Positions 1 through 7,443 of a DNA stretch of 64,000 bases are shown piece by piece. The notes under the pieces are model-generated. The model was not told where the DNA came from, ran no database searches, and saw only the letters and a list, made by a program, of their open reading frames with translations. Positions within the stretch are counted from its first letter, which is position 1. Each line of letters starts with the position of its first letter. The stretch comes from Chryseobacterium jejuense (GTDB taxonomy: Bacteria > Bacteroidota > Bacteroidia > Flavobacteriales > Weeksellaceae): NCBI RefSeq assembly GCF_017877355.1, contig NZ_JAGIPR010000001.1, positions 434,001-498,000 on the forward strand. Direction: 5' to 3'. Both the position numbers and the translations under genes were made by a program.

Positions 1-1
1 A

Positions 2-505
2 AATACAATGAAACGTCACTTATGGCCGGGTTTGAATACAGTTGAGATTAAAACTTATGATCGTCCAACAGAAATCAAGAACCAAATTGAGATTTCCAGA
101 CAAATATTAAAGAATAATGCAGGTGAAATTCACTGGAGTATTGCAGGATTAACTAAAAATCCGGGAATGCTTCCGACTCTTAAAAACGGTCCATACAGTG
201 AAAAAGCATTAGTGCCGAAATCTCCATGGATCAAAACAGTTCCATTGCAGACACCAACATTATTTATTAGTGATAATGGAAGCTTTGCACAGACAAGATG
301 GAGTGCGAAAAATGCTTCAGAAGTTTTCCAGTGGGTACTTTTCACTCAGTATGACGGAGAATGGCAAACAGAAATCTTACCATTGGATACCCTTTTCAAA
401 GATATTTCTAAATTCAAAAATGGCAAAAAACTAAATGGAGTAGCGATCAAAGCCATTGACAGATTAGGAAACGAAAGTGACTATACGGCAAAAAAGATCA
501 AATAA
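2..505 (+). CDS. C-terminal part of a family 10-like glycosylhydrolase (GHL10/YngK type), 5' end outside the window
   Basis: The frame is open to the left edge of the window, so the in-frame ATG at 8 is probably internal and this is the last 167 residues of a longer protein. Segments such as RHLWPGLNT, QIEISRQI and the GPYSEKALVPKSPW block match the end of the catalytic barrel and the following strands of bacterial GHL10 (YngK-like) proteins, which are normally exported or lipid-anchored and thought to act on glycans. The remaining C-terminus (about residues 85-165) looks like the small beta-sandwich often found after the barrel. The catalytic residues lie upstream and cannot be checked here. 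The family call rests on remembered sequence similarity; substrate unknown. Confidence 0.75.
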   Translation, partial: NTMKRHLWPGLNTVEIKTYDRPTEIKNQIEISRQILKNNAGEIHWSIAGLTKNPGMLPTLKNGPYSEKALVPKSPWIKTVPLQTPTLFISDNGSFAQTRWSAKNASEVFQWVLFTQYDGEWQTEILPLDTLFKDISKFKNGKKLNGVAIKAIDRLGNESDYTAKKIK

Positions 506-885
506 AGAAAAACTAACGATGGTATTGTAAATGCTGTGTAAGTTTTAATGAATATAAAAGGGTTTAGCTTTAAGTTGAACCCTTTTTTTATCAAATTATT
601 AGCGTTCTTGAAATGACAAGTATAGCATTTAGCCTATCATTAAACCTATCTATATAAGTACAAAGCATGTCACTTACAATAACTAAAGTGCTAAAACCTT
701 TGTAGGTAGGGTTTTACACGAAAGTTTTCCATGTCGTTTTTTATTTTAGAATAACTATAAATTATTAATTTAAAACAAATAAAATCAATGTGATATAATT
801 TAATTTTATCTTTTTAAAGTAAAATAAAAACCTTAGCGGAATCATTTTTGCATGAATAACCTCATAATCACCAAAATATAACATT
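506..885. other. Gene-free stretch between glycosidase and ferritin
   Basis: No reading frame with coding character is seen. It contains the terminator at 556-589 and then about 290 bases of AT-rich sequence. A near-match to the -7 promoter box (CATTTTTG, 843-850) lies 36 bases before the ferritin start. Nothing else was recognised. Confidence 0.5.
556..589 (+). terminator. Rho-independent terminator after the glycosidase-like gene
   Basis: AAAAGGGTT (556-564) pairs with AACCCTTTT (578-586) and a T run follows. It lies about 50 bases after the stop codon of the upstream gene. Confidence 0.7.
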
Positions 886-1437
886 ATGAATACTAACAGA
901 CTTTCCGCAAATGTGGAAAAAGCACTTAGTGACCAAATGAATAAGGAGATTCATGCATCACACATTTTTTTATCGTATGGAATTTGGGCCGATGATAAAG
1001 GCTATCAGGGAATTGCCAATTTTCTTTACCGACACGCCCAGGAAGAAAGAAACCATTCGATCAAATTCATGGAGTACATCTTAAACCGTGGTGGAAAACC
1101 CAAAGTGGGAGTCATTCCGGCACCTCCGGCCGATCCTAAAACACTGACGGACTGTTTTAAAGGTGTTTTCAAACATGAAGTTGACAACACAACCGCCATT
1201 TACAAAATCGTAGATCTTTCCATGGCTGAAAAAGACTGGGCCACATGGAATTTTATGCAGTGGTTTGTACAGGAACAGATTGAAGAAGAAACATTAGCTC
1301 ATAACCTGATTGATAAATTAAAAATCGCAGGAGGTGACAGAGCCACAGACGAGTCTTTATTTACTCTAGATAAAACTTTGCAGGAAGCACCGAATGACGT
1401 ACCATTGGCTCAGGAAGCCACAGGAAATAATCCGTAG
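886..1437 (+). CDS. ftnA: Ferritin, non-haem iron storage protein
   Basis: The 183-residue product is a bacterial ferritin: it oxidises Fe(II) at a di-iron centre in each four-helix-bundle subunit and stores the mineral in a 24-mer cytoplasmic shell. Ferroxidase ligands are visible as E21, E54 and H57 (in QEERNH), E98, and Q131 with flanking glutamates (VQEQIEEE). The length (about 180) and the C-terminal fifth helix fit ferritin rather than haem-binding bacterioferritin. The ATG at 886 follows an AT-rich leader and no other start is plausible. It appears monocistronic. A loose -7 box at 843-850 is the only promoter-like signal seen; no Fur-type operator was recognised. Confidence 0.95.
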   Translation: MNTNRLSANVEKALSDQMNKEIHASHIFLSYGIWADDKGYQGIANFLYRHAQEERNHSIKFMEYILNRGGKPKVGVIPAPPADPKTLTDCFKGVFKHEVDNTTAIYKIVDLSMAEKDWATWNFMQWFVQEQIEEETLAHNLIDKLKIAGGDRATDESLFTLDKTLQEAPNDVPLAQEATGNNP

Positions 1438-1520
1438 AAATCATCGGTAAAGTAAAAACGGTTTGAAAATCCGTCAGAATGCTGATAGATTTTTTATTAT
1501 GAAACTCCCTTAAAATTCAC

Positions 1521-1528
1521 TATCTTTG
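1521..1528 (+). promoter_or_regulatory. Bacteroidota -7 promoter box (TATCTTTG) for ychF
   Basis: TATCTTTG matches TAnnTTTG exactly and is followed by about 105 bases of untranslated leader before the ychF start. No TTTG is found at the ideal -33 distance. Confidence 0.55.
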
Positions 1529-1635
1529 CACGCTGAAAGTTCAGGAATCAACAACTAAGGCCAGGAGGAATAAAAACTTCAAACCTTACCCATTGAACTT
1601 TTAGGACCTAAACCTTAAACTTTGAATTTTACAAT

Positions 1636-2727
1636 ATGAAATGTGGAATTGTAGGCCTACCGAATGTAGGTAAATCAACACTTTTTAACTGTCTGAGCAA
1701 CGCAAAAGCTCAATCAGCGAACTATCCTTTCTGTACTATTGAACCGAACCTGGGAACAGTTTCAGTACCGGATCAGAGATTGTTTGAACTGGAGAAAATC
1801 GTAAAACCTGAGAGAGTTTTACCAGCTGTAGTTGAGATCGTTGATATTGCAGGTCTTGTAAAAGGTGCCAGTAAAGGAGAAGGATTGGGTAACCAGTTCC
1901 TGGCAAATATTCGTGAGTGTGAGGCAATCATCCACGTTTTAAGATGTTTTGATAACGGAAATATCGTTCACGTAGAAGGTTCAGTAGATCCATTAAGAGA
2001 TAAAGAAATTATTGATATTGAACTTCAGTTGAAAGACCTTGAAACAGTAGGAAAAGCAGTTGAAAAAGCTAAAAAATTCATCAAATCCGGTAAGAAAGAA
2101 GATCTTCTTACTTATGAAACGCTTCAGAACTTACAAAAGTTCCTTGAAGATGGGAAAAATGCAAGAGAATTTGCAATGGATGACTTTGCAAAATCAGTAA
2201 TTGCTGAAGTTCAGCTTCTAACGAACAAACCGGTACTTTACGTTTGTAATGTAGATGAAAACTCTATTAAAAACGGAAACGACTGGATTGGAAAGATTGA
2301 GGAAATGGCTAAAAACGAAGGCGCAGAAGTTGTCGTTTTAGCTGCTCAGATTGAAGCTGATATCAATGAACTTGAAACTTTTGAAGAAAGAGAGATTTTC
2401 CTTGATGAACTAGGGCTTACAGAACCAGGAGTAAATCGTTTGATTAGAAAAGCTTATGATCTTTTAAAACTTCAGACGTATTTCACTGCCGGAGTGAAAG
2501 AAGTAAGAGCTTGGACTATCGGACAGGGATGGACAGCTCCTCAGGCAGCTGGAGTAATCCACACAGACTTTGAAAAAGGCTTTATCCGTGCAGAAGTAAT
2601 CAAGTATAACGATTATATGACTTACGGTTCAGAAGTAAAAGTGAAAGAAGCCGGAAAATTATCTGTAGAAGGTAAAGAATATATTGTACAGGATGGTGAC
2701 ATCATGCACTTTAGATTCAACGTATAA
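1636..2727 (+). CDS. ychF: Redox-regulated ATPase YchF (Obg family)
   Basis: The 363-residue protein has the full YchF layout: a G domain beginning MKCGIVGLPNVGKST (P-loop about residues 7-14), a coiled-coil insertion around residues 130-200, and a C-terminal TGS domain ending in DGDIMHFRFNV. The fourth nucleotide motif reads NVDE instead of NKxD, the change that gives the family its preference for ATP. YchF binds ribosomes and is linked to stress responses. Length equals the usual 363-365. It appears to be a single-gene unit between its own promoter at 1521 and the terminator at 2755. Confidence 0.97.
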   Translation: MKCGIVGLPNVGKSTLFNCLSNAKAQSANYPFCTIEPNLGTVSVPDQRLFELEKIVKPERVLPAVVEIVDIAGLVKGASKGEGLGNQFLANIRECEAIIHVLRCFDNGNIVHVEGSVDPLRDKEIIDIELQLKDLETVGKAVEKAKKFIKSGKKEDLLTYETLQNLQKFLEDGKNAREFAMDDFAKSVIAEVQLLTNKPVLYVCNVDENSIKNGNDWIGKIEEMAKNEGAEVVVLAAQIEADINELETFEEREIFLDELGLTEPGVNRLIRKAYDLLKLQTYFTAGVKEVRAWTIGQGWTAPQAAGVIHTDFEKGFIRAEVIKYNDYMTYGSEVKVKEAGKLSVEGKEYIVQDGDIMHFRFNV

Positions 2728-2754
2728 GAAAAAATATTAAAGTTAGTTTTATAA

Positions 2755-2792
2755 AAAAACGCTTCCATAATATAATTTGGGAGCGTTTTTTG
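2755..2792 (+). terminator. Rho-independent terminator of ychF
   Basis: AAAAAACGCT and AGCGTTTTTT form a strong stem around an AT loop, 27 bases after the ychF stop codon. The T run ends just before the next gene. Confidence 0.8.
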
Positions 2793-2816
2793 CATTCAGT
2801 AGCAAAACTTTTTAAC

Positions 2817-3890
2817 ATGAAATATATATGCCTGTCGATATTTATTTTCCTGCTATCCTGTACAAAAACTGTTGAGGATCGATGTTTTATCACTACTGAA
2901 GACAAAATCCAGAATGCCTATAAAGAAGATAACCCTTATACTGTAAATCAAATTCTTAACAATAAACCGAGATATCTTGAAATTGTAAATCTTGCCAAAT
3001 ACAGAAATTTTAAAAAGGACAGCATAGAATCCGGTCGGTTTTGGGATAATGAGGAAATATGGAAAGCCCACATAGAAGAATTTAAAATATTTCAGAAAAA
3101 ATTTCATGATGAGTTTGGGTTTTCCAGCCGGCAGGAAGTGGGGAATACAACATATGCCTTAGGATCTAATAAGTTAGGATATTGGTTATTGAAAATTCAG
3201 GATAATAAGCCTTCTGCTTATTTTTTAGGGCTAAGCTTTAGTCATTATTATATCAATAAAATTCAGGAGCAGCCAATGATCAAAGACGGATTTCTTCAGC
3301 TGGAAGGAAGCCTTGTAAAGATTATCAAGGTGGGTGGCCTTCCAGGGTATGATGATTATTCTGCAATAGAGGATGGTAAGTTATTTAAAATTAACTTGAA
3401 GGATTTGTTTAAAGATTCGGATAATGATGGGTATAATGATATTTTCGAAAAAAGTTTTGGATTGAATGAAAATAATAGGGATACAGATGGGGATGGAGTT
3501 GATGATTTTAATGATCTGAATCCTATGTTCCGGTCTGAGAATAATAAATTTGTTCAGTTATACGAAATGCTGTTACCTCAATATTCCGGAATTGAAAATT
3601 TCAGGAACTTACATTATTCATTTGAGTTTTTCATAAGTGACTGTGATTATTTCCATCAGATCAATCCTTCCCTCAGAGTCTTGTTTTTACCTGAAAATGA
3701 AGAGAAACAAACCTATTATACAAGAGTGACTGATGTGGTAGACCATGGTGTATCTAAGTTGAAGCGAGATCATGAAGCTACTGATTACTATTATATTGAA
3801 ACATGGGGGAGTAGTTACTCAAGTGATTACTCCGCAGTATTTAAAGACGGTAAATGGATTCTGAAAAATATAGGATCAACTGTAATTTAA
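2817..3890 (+). CDS. Predicted lipoprotein with a calcium-binding (TSP3-like) repeat, function unknown
   Basis: The ATG at 2817 is chosen because it gives a clean lipoprotein signal: MKYICLSIFIFLLSC, with C15 as the lipidation site. A longer frame would begin with TTG inside the terminator of ychF. The 357-residue product has no known enzyme motif. Residues about 199-240 hold DSDNDGYNDIFE and DTDGDGVDDFND, aspartate-rich loops of the thrombospondin type 3/EF-hand-like kind that bind calcium in many Bacteroidota surface proteins. Normally such repeats are linkers between larger domains; here a single short block sits mid-protein. Likely membrane-anchored outside the cytoplasm. It does not obviously belong to an operon. 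Confidence 0.7.
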   Translation: MKYICLSIFIFLLSCTKTVEDRCFITTEDKIQNAYKEDNPYTVNQILNNKPRYLEIVNLAKYRNFKKDSIESGRFWDNEEIWKAHIEEFKIFQKKFHDEFGFSSRQEVGNTTYALGSNKLGYWLLKIQDNKPSAYFLGLSFSHYYINKIQEQPMIKDGFLQLEGSLVKIIKVGGLPGYDDYSAIEDGKLFKINLKDLFKDSDNDGYNDIFEKSFGLNENNRDTDGDGVDDFNDLNPMFRSENNKFVQLYEMLLPQYSGIENFRNLHYSFEFFISDCDYFHQINPSLRVLFLPENEEKQTYYTRVTDVVDHGVSKLKRDHEATDYYYIETWGSSYSSDYSAVFKDGKWILKNIGSTVI

Positions 3891-3904
3891 AACGGACTGT
3901 TTAC

Positions 3905-3937
3905 AATAAAAAGCACTTTCAAACCAATGAAAGTGCT
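3905..3937 (-). terminator. Terminator at the end of the first peptide array
   Basis: AGCACTTTC (3912-3920) pairs with GAAAGTGCT (3929-3937). Read on the minus strand the stem is followed by TTTTTATTG, so it fits the end of the leftward peptide array that stops at 3969. On the plus strand there is no T run. Confidence 0.6.
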
Positions 3938-3968
3938 CAAATTATAAAAAATAACATAAGGTTCATGT

Positions 3969-4139
3969 TTAGTCCAGTGGCGGATCCAATATGGTTCTGC
4001 ACTTTCTTTCAAAGCAGCTGTTACCAACAGTTGTACATAAACCTGTTGCGGGATCAATACATCTCAGTAATCCACCGGTGATTGATCGTAATTCTTTTTT
4101 GTTCAGCTTTTTTCCGCTGTTTAAGTTTTGATTTTCCAT
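3969..4139 (-). CDS. Double-glycine-leader cysteine-rich peptide 1 (bacteriocin-like), last gene of array 1
   Basis: Translated by hand: 56 residues, beginning MENQNLNSGKKLNKKELRSI and continuing TGG, then a mature part with four cysteines. The leader (KKLNKKEL..ITGG, residues 10-23) resembles the bacteriocin-type double-glycine signals normally cut by C39-peptidase transporters. After GG the spacing is x3-C-x7-C-x6-C-x4-C. It is most like the neighbouring peptide at 4246-4407, sharing CIDPxTG after the leader. It is the last gene before the terminator at 3905-3937. Genes this small are easily missed. Function is unknown; a secreted antibacterial or signalling peptide is the natural guess from the leader alone. 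Confidence 0.75.
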   Translation of the reverse strand: MENQNLNSGKKLNKKELRSITGGLLRCIDPATGLCTTVGNSCFERKCRTILDPPLD

Positions 4140-4245
4140 AATTTCTCTATTTTAAAAATGGACTTATTATTAATCAAACGGAGGTTTGGGTAAATATAAA
4201 CAGATTCTATCATTACTCATTTCTCCAGCTATTTTAGGCATGTGC

Positions 4246-4407
4246 TTATGGTTCTAATACAGGTCTGCACTGTAACTCAGCACACCCCCATCCAAAAATT
4301 CGGCATTGCCCGGTCATAGGATCTATACACTGTCGTAATCCTCCGGTAATGCTTTTTAATTCTTTGTTATTGAGTTTTTTTCCTTTGTTTAAGTTTTGAT
4401 TTTTCAT
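4246..4407 (-). CDS. Double-glycine-leader cysteine-rich peptide 2, array 1
   Basis: A 53-residue product, starting MKNQNLNKGKKLNNKELKSI and then TGG. The mature part begins LRQC and has the spacing C-x7-C-x6-C-x4-C with CAELQC near the end. The leader differs from its neighbours by N for K at residue 14. The gap to the next peptide downstream is 106 bases, the longest in the array, and holds no further frame. Close similarity to the peptide at 3969-4139 suggests a recent duplication. Presumed to be exported after cleavage behind GG; activity unknown. Confidence 0.75.
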   Translation of the reverse strand: MKNQNLNKGKKLNNKELKSITGGLRQCIDPMTGQCRIFGWGCAELQCRPVLEP

Positions 4408-4443
4408 GATTTCTTATTTTTTTAAATGAATTTATTGTAGTTA

Positions 4444-4596
4444 TTAGTCAAATGGAGGTTCAGGTACATACCAGCATGCTCTTTCAGCGCATCCTGTTCC
4501 TGTTATTTTACATCGGCCTTTTTCGTCTATGCAAGAGAATGATCCACCAGTAATGGTTTTTAACTCTTTCTTATTTAATTTTTTTGCATTTTTCAT
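4444..4596 (-). CDS. Double-glycine-leader cysteine-rich peptide 3, array 1
   Basis: The start at 4596 is preferred because it places the leader at the N-terminus as in the sister genes (MKNAKKLNKKELKTITGG, 18 residues, without the extra N-terminal residues seen in most siblings); an upstream in-frame start would add 19 residues unlike anything in the family. The 50-residue product continues SFSC and has C-x6-C-x6-C-x4-C, then a hydrophobic tail WYVPEPPFD. It ends similarly to peptide 1 (DPPLD). It lies 36 bases upstream of peptide 2 and 26 bases downstream of peptide 4, consistent with one transcript. Confidence 0.75.
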   Translation of the reverse strand: MKNAKKLNKKELKTITGGSFSCIDEKGRCKITGTGCAERACWYVPEPPFD

Positions 4597-4622
4597 AGTA
4601 TTAATTTTAAGAAATTTGATGA

Positions 4623-4829
4623 TTACTCTATAGTGATGGGTGCCGGTCTGCATTCTTTTTGTCCGCAGACAGGAGAAATAATGGTACAGCCATTGGGATA
4701 TGGAGATTCACATGGTTCATATGGAGTTGGGCAAAGTATCGGCTCCATACAGTTAAGGAGTCCCCCTCTAATAGTTGTAAGTTCTTTTTTGTTCAGCTTT
4801 TTACCGAACTGTAAAAAATGATTTCCCAT
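4623..4829 (-). CDS. Double-glycine-leader six-cysteine peptide 4, first gene of array 1
   Basis: A 68-residue product and the longest of the set. The leader ends KKLNKKELTTIRGG. The mature part begins LLNC and has six cysteines with spacing C-x5-C-x6-C-x7-C-x6-C-x4-C, so it equals the four-cysteine form plus one extra Cys block. Its closest relative is not a neighbour but the peptide at 7042-7236, on the far side of the AraC and SDR genes: both share GGLLNCM, an EPC block and CGQK.CRP. It is the first gene behind the shared upstream block at 4836-4908. Confidence 0.8.
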   Translation of the reverse strand: MGNHFLQFGKKLNKKELTTIRGGLLNCMEPILCPTPYEPCESPYPNGCTIISPVCGQKECRPAPITIE

Positions 4830-4835
4830 GGCTTT

Positions 4836-4908
4836 GATTTTTAGTGAGTTAGTTGAATGCTAATGTAGTGAAAATATTCATTTGTATATCACTTGTTGTA
4901 GAAAAAAT
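4836..4908 (-). promoter_or_regulatory. Conserved upstream region of peptide array 1
   Basis: Two blocks, GATTTTTAGTGAGTTAGTT (4836-4854) and ATCACTTGTTGTAGAAAAAA (4888-4907), recur almost unchanged and in the same order before array 2 (7444-7462 and from 7494). This suggests a shared leader and promoter region. No exact TAnnTTTG box was found on this strand. Confidence 0.5.
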
Positions 4909-4946
4909 GGAATAAATATTTTTACTTTTATTAAAAATCAACTTTG

Positions 4947-4954
4947 TATATTTG
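4947..4954 (+). promoter_or_regulatory. -7 promoter box (TATATTTG) for the AraC regulator
   Basis: TATATTTG matches TAnnTTTG and sits 20 bases before the ATG at 4975, facing away from the peptide array. Confidence 0.5.
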
Positions 4955-4974
4955 AATTTTACAACTGATTGATT

Positions 4975-5913
4975 ATGGAGAAAATAGTGCATTCCTCGTT
5001 AGAAGATTTTTATAGGGAAATGACTGCCAAGCTGGGGAAAAGCCTGGAAGATATTTTTCCTAAGGGCCTCCATAAAGATCTCGGACACTTTAATGTATTT
5101 GATATTGCACAAACTATTGAAAGAGTAAAAGCTACTTCCGAAATGCCCTATAACAGGCGAAAGTATTATAAAATTAGCTTAATAAGAGGGAAAAACAGAG
5201 CAGAGTATGCCGATAAGATTATTTCAATAGAAAAAAACGCACTGTTGTTTGCCACTCCTAAGGTTCCTTACCATTGGATTCCGGAGGATGCACAGCAGTC
5301 GGGAAGTTTTTGTGTATTTACTGAAGACTTTTTCATGAAAGAAACCTCTTATAATACCCTGGAAAGTCTACCTATTTTTCAGCCGGGAGCCATTCCTGTA
5401 TTTGAAATTGAAGATGAATTGGCAGATGAAATAGAACTTCTTTTTAAAAAAGTAAAAAACGAAATAGATTCAGATTATCTATTTAAATACGATCTGATCA
5501 GAAATTATGTCTGGGAACTGATTCACTATGGCCAAAAGCTGCAGCCTGCCACCAAAATCTCAATATCAAAAGATGCTTCCATGAGAGTGGTGTCTTTATT
5601 TATAGAATTATTGGAAAGACAGTTTCCCATAGAACCCCTAGAGCAGAGATTACAACTGAGAACTGCAAATGACTATGCCGAAAGGTTGTCCGTACACGTC
5701 AATTATCTTAATAAAAGACTAAAAGAAAGTACCGGAAAAACCACCACAGAATTTATTGGTGACCGAATTATTCAGGAAGCAAAGATTCTTTTAAGACAAA
5801 CCCAATGGAATGTTTCAGAGATATCCTATACTCTCGGTTTTGAAGAAATAGCCCACTTTTCAAACTTTTTTAAAAGAAAAACATCATTTACCCCTTTAGA
5901 ATTCCGTTCATGA
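4975..5913 (+). CDS. AraC-family transcriptional regulator
   Basis: The ATG at 4975 is used; a TTG six bases earlier is in frame but less likely. The 312-residue protein has an N-terminal cupin-like sensing region (about residues 30-170) and a C-terminal double helix-turn-helix of the AraC type (about 215-312) with the typical ending WNVSEISYTLGFEEIAHFSNFFKRKTS. It is read away from the first peptide array and towards the SDR gene 88 bases downstream, the common arrangement for an AraC activator next to its target dehydrogenase. Whether it also controls the flanking peptide arrays is open. The ligand is unknown. Confidence 0.9.
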   Translation: MEKIVHSSLEDFYREMTAKLGKSLEDIFPKGLHKDLGHFNVFDIAQTIERVKATSEMPYNRRKYYKISLIRGKNRAEYADKIISIEKNALLFATPKVPYHWIPEDAQQSGSFCVFTEDFFMKETSYNTLESLPIFQPGAIPVFEIEDELADEIELLFKKVKNEIDSDYLFKYDLIRNYVWELIHYGQKLQPATKISISKDASMRVVSLFIELLERQFPIEPLEQRLQLRTANDYAERLSVHVNYLNKRLKESTGKTTTEFIGDRIIQEAKILLRQTQWNVSEISYTLGFEEIAHFSNFFKRKTSFTPLEFRS

Positions 5914-6001
5914 TTTGAATTTTGCAAATTTCGGATTGATTCAGGTAAATCTTTTCTGCTGTAAATATTTCAACTTTGTATCAGTAAAAACAACCAAAAA
6001 T

Positions 6002-6766
6002 ATGGAAACAAAGACAAAAATAGTATTAGTAACCGGAGGCAACAGGGGTTTGGGTAAAAATTCAGCCCTTAAGATCGCCGAAAAAGGACTGGATGTTATC
6101 ATTACGTATAGAAGCAATAAAGAAGAAGCTGAAGCAGTTGTTCATGAAATAAAGGCTACGGGCAGAAATGCTGCAGCGTTTCTGCTGGATACAAAAGACC
6201 GTAAAAGCTTTGATGCATTTGTGAAGAATGTCACAGGCTATTTAGAAGAGACAACCGGAAGTTTACATATTGATTATCTTATCAATAATGCCGGAACAGC
6301 ATTATATTCACCTATTGCAGAAGTTACAGAAGAGCAGATGGATGATATGGTAGACATTCATTTCAAAGGAGTGTTTTTCTTAACTCAAAAACTATTGCCT
6401 TTCATTAATGATGGTGGGGGTATTATTAATATCTCTTCAGGATTGGCAAGATTTGCAACACCCGGTTCTTCAGTCTATGGATCAGTAAAAGCAGGAGTAG
6501 AGATGCTGACTAAATATATGGCCAAAGAATTGGGATCAAGAAAGATTAAGGCCAATGTAGTGGCTCCGGGAGCCATTGAAACGGATTTCGGGGGTGGAAG
6601 AGTAAGAGATAATAAAGAGATCAATGAAATGGTGGCTGGTGCTACAGCTTTAGGTAGAGTAGGTCTTCCTGATGATATTGGTGGAGTAGTCGCATTCCTT
6701 TGTACTGATGATGCCGGATGGATCAACGGACAACGAATTGAAGCTTCAGGAGGAATGTTTTTGTAA
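6002..6766 (+). CDS. Short-chain dehydrogenase/reductase (SDR)
   Basis: The ATG at 6002 gives a 254-residue protein of normal classical SDR size; upstream in-frame codons would add an unlikely 29-residue lead. Visible motifs are the cofactor loop VTGGNRGLG near the N-terminus, NNAG around residue 95, a serine in ISSG and the catalytic pair YGSVK, and the C-terminal ending WINGQRIEASGGMFL typical of the 3-oxoacyl-ACP reductase-like branch. It should reduce or oxidise a small carbonyl/alcohol with NAD(P)(H) in the cytoplasm. It is the likely target of the upstream AraC regulator. Substrate cannot be predicted. Confidence 0.9.
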   Translation: METKTKIVLVTGGNRGLGKNSALKIAEKGLDVIITYRSNKEEAEAVVHEIKATGRNAAAFLLDTKDRKSFDAFVKNVTGYLEETTGSLHIDYLINNAGTALYSPIAEVTEEQMDDMVDIHFKGVFFLTQKLLPFINDGGGIINISSGLARFATPGSSVYGSVKAGVEMLTKYMAKELGSRKIKANVVAPGAIETDFGGGRVRDNKEINEMVAGATALGRVGLPDDIGGVVAFLCTDDAGWINGQRIEASGGMFL

Positions 6767-6804
6767 AATCCTCTTCTCTGGATTTAAAATCTTTATTAAT
6801 TATA

Positions 6805-6837
6805 AAAAAGTCTATCTCAAACAGAGATAGACTTTTT
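6805..6837. terminator. Bidirectional terminator between the SDR gene and peptide array 2
   Basis: AAAAAGTCTATCTC (6805-6818) and GAGATAGACTTTTT (6824-6837) form a perfect stem with a five-base loop and T runs on both strands. It closes the rightward SDR unit and the leftward second peptide array. Confidence 0.85.
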
Positions 6838-6861
6838 AAATATAATGTAAGAGTTGTTAAA

Positions 6862-7014
6862 TTAAGGAGTTTTGCATTCCGGCTCCCCACAAAATCTTCC
6901 GTACTGTATGCATTCTGGATAGCCTTCCGGCCGACAGATTCTTAATCCACCTTTGATGGTGCCCAATTGTTTTTTGTTCAATTTTCTTCCGTTAAGCTGA
7001 ATATTGTTTTTCAT
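6862..7014 (-). CDS. Double-glycine-leader cysteine-rich peptide 5, last gene of array 2
   Basis: Hand translation gives 50 residues: MKNNIQLNGRKLNKKQLGTI, then KGG. It is the most divergent leader of the seven (Q for E in KKQL, and IKGG), but the mature part keeps GG-x3-C and C-x7-C-x6-C-x4-C, ending CKTP. It lies 27 bases after the stop of peptide 6 and 24 bases before the bidirectional terminator at 6805-6837. The conserved cysteine spacing despite drift elsewhere argues that the gene is expressed and under selection. Confidence 0.75.
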   Translation of the reverse strand: MKNNIQLNGRKLNKKQLGTIKGGLRICRPEGYPECIQYGRFCGEPECKTP

Positions 7015-7041
7015 AGTTTAGATTTTATAAATGGTTTGTTA

Positions 7042-7236
7042 TTAAGGTCTGCATATTTTTTGTCCACAATAAGGAGAAATCATAGCACAGCCGTTCTCAT
7101 CAACATTTGAGTGGCATGGCTCCATATGAGGCAGGCAGATCTCCTGAGCAGGCATACAATTCAGTAGACCTCCTGCAATGGTTTTTAATTCTTTTTTACT
7201 GAGCTTTTTTGCTTTTAAAGAAGTTTGATTTTTCAT
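7042..7236 (-). CDS. Double-glycine-leader six-cysteine peptide 6, array 2
   Basis: A 64-residue product beginning MKNQTSLKAKKLSKKELKTI and AGG. The mature part has six cysteines spaced C-x6-C-x6-C-x8-C-x6-C-x4-C. It is the partner of peptide 4 in array 1, sharing GGLLNCM, an EPC block, an NGC-x2-ISP block and CGQK.CRP. The two differ by one residue in two of the cysteine loops. It is the middle gene of array 2, 30 bases after peptide 7 ends. Confidence 0.8.
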   Translation of the reverse strand: MKNQTSLKAKKLSKKELKTIAGGLLNCMPAQEICLPHMEPCHSNVDENGCAMISPYCGQKICRP

Positions 7237-7266
7237 ATAGTGATATTGAGATGTATGGTTGTAAAA

Positions 7267-7437
7267 TTAATTCCAAGGTTCTATTGGCTGGTCTGGTTTA
7301 CATTGATCTTCTGCACACTTCGGGTGATATTGTCTGCATCTTAATGAAGGATCAAGACACATCAAAAGACCTCCATTGATGCTTCTTAGCTCTTTTTTAT
7401 TAAGTTTCTTTCCTTTTAATAATGTTTTGTTTTTCAT
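7267..7437 (-). CDS. Double-glycine-leader cysteine-rich peptide 7, first gene of array 2
   Basis: Hand translation gives 56 residues: MKNKTLLKGKKLNKKELRSI, then NGG and LLMC. Four cysteines follow the spacing C-x6-C-x6-C-x4-C, after which comes a proline-rich tail PDQPIEPWN. The gene begins right behind the conserved upstream block at 7444, equivalent to the position of peptide 4 in array 1, although in sequence it belongs to the four-cysteine class. Confidence 0.75.
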   Translation of the reverse strand: MKNKTLLKGKKLNKKELRSINGGLLMCLDPSLRCRQYHPKCAEDQCKPDQPIEPWN

Positions 7438-7443
7438 GATTCT

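Noticed and set aside
2790..2816. Longer start of the lipoprotein gene
   Set aside because: It would begin with TTG inside the T run of the ychF terminator and would move the signal peptide away from the N-terminus.
3854..4081. Plus-strand frame at the end of the lipoprotein gene
   Set aside because: It overlaps the lipoprotein gene in another frame, spans the terminator and the minus-strand peptide gene, and has no promoter.
4633..4821. Plus-strand frame over the peptide 4 gene
   Set aside because: It is the complement of a better supported cysteine-rich peptide gene and has no leader, promoter or relatives.
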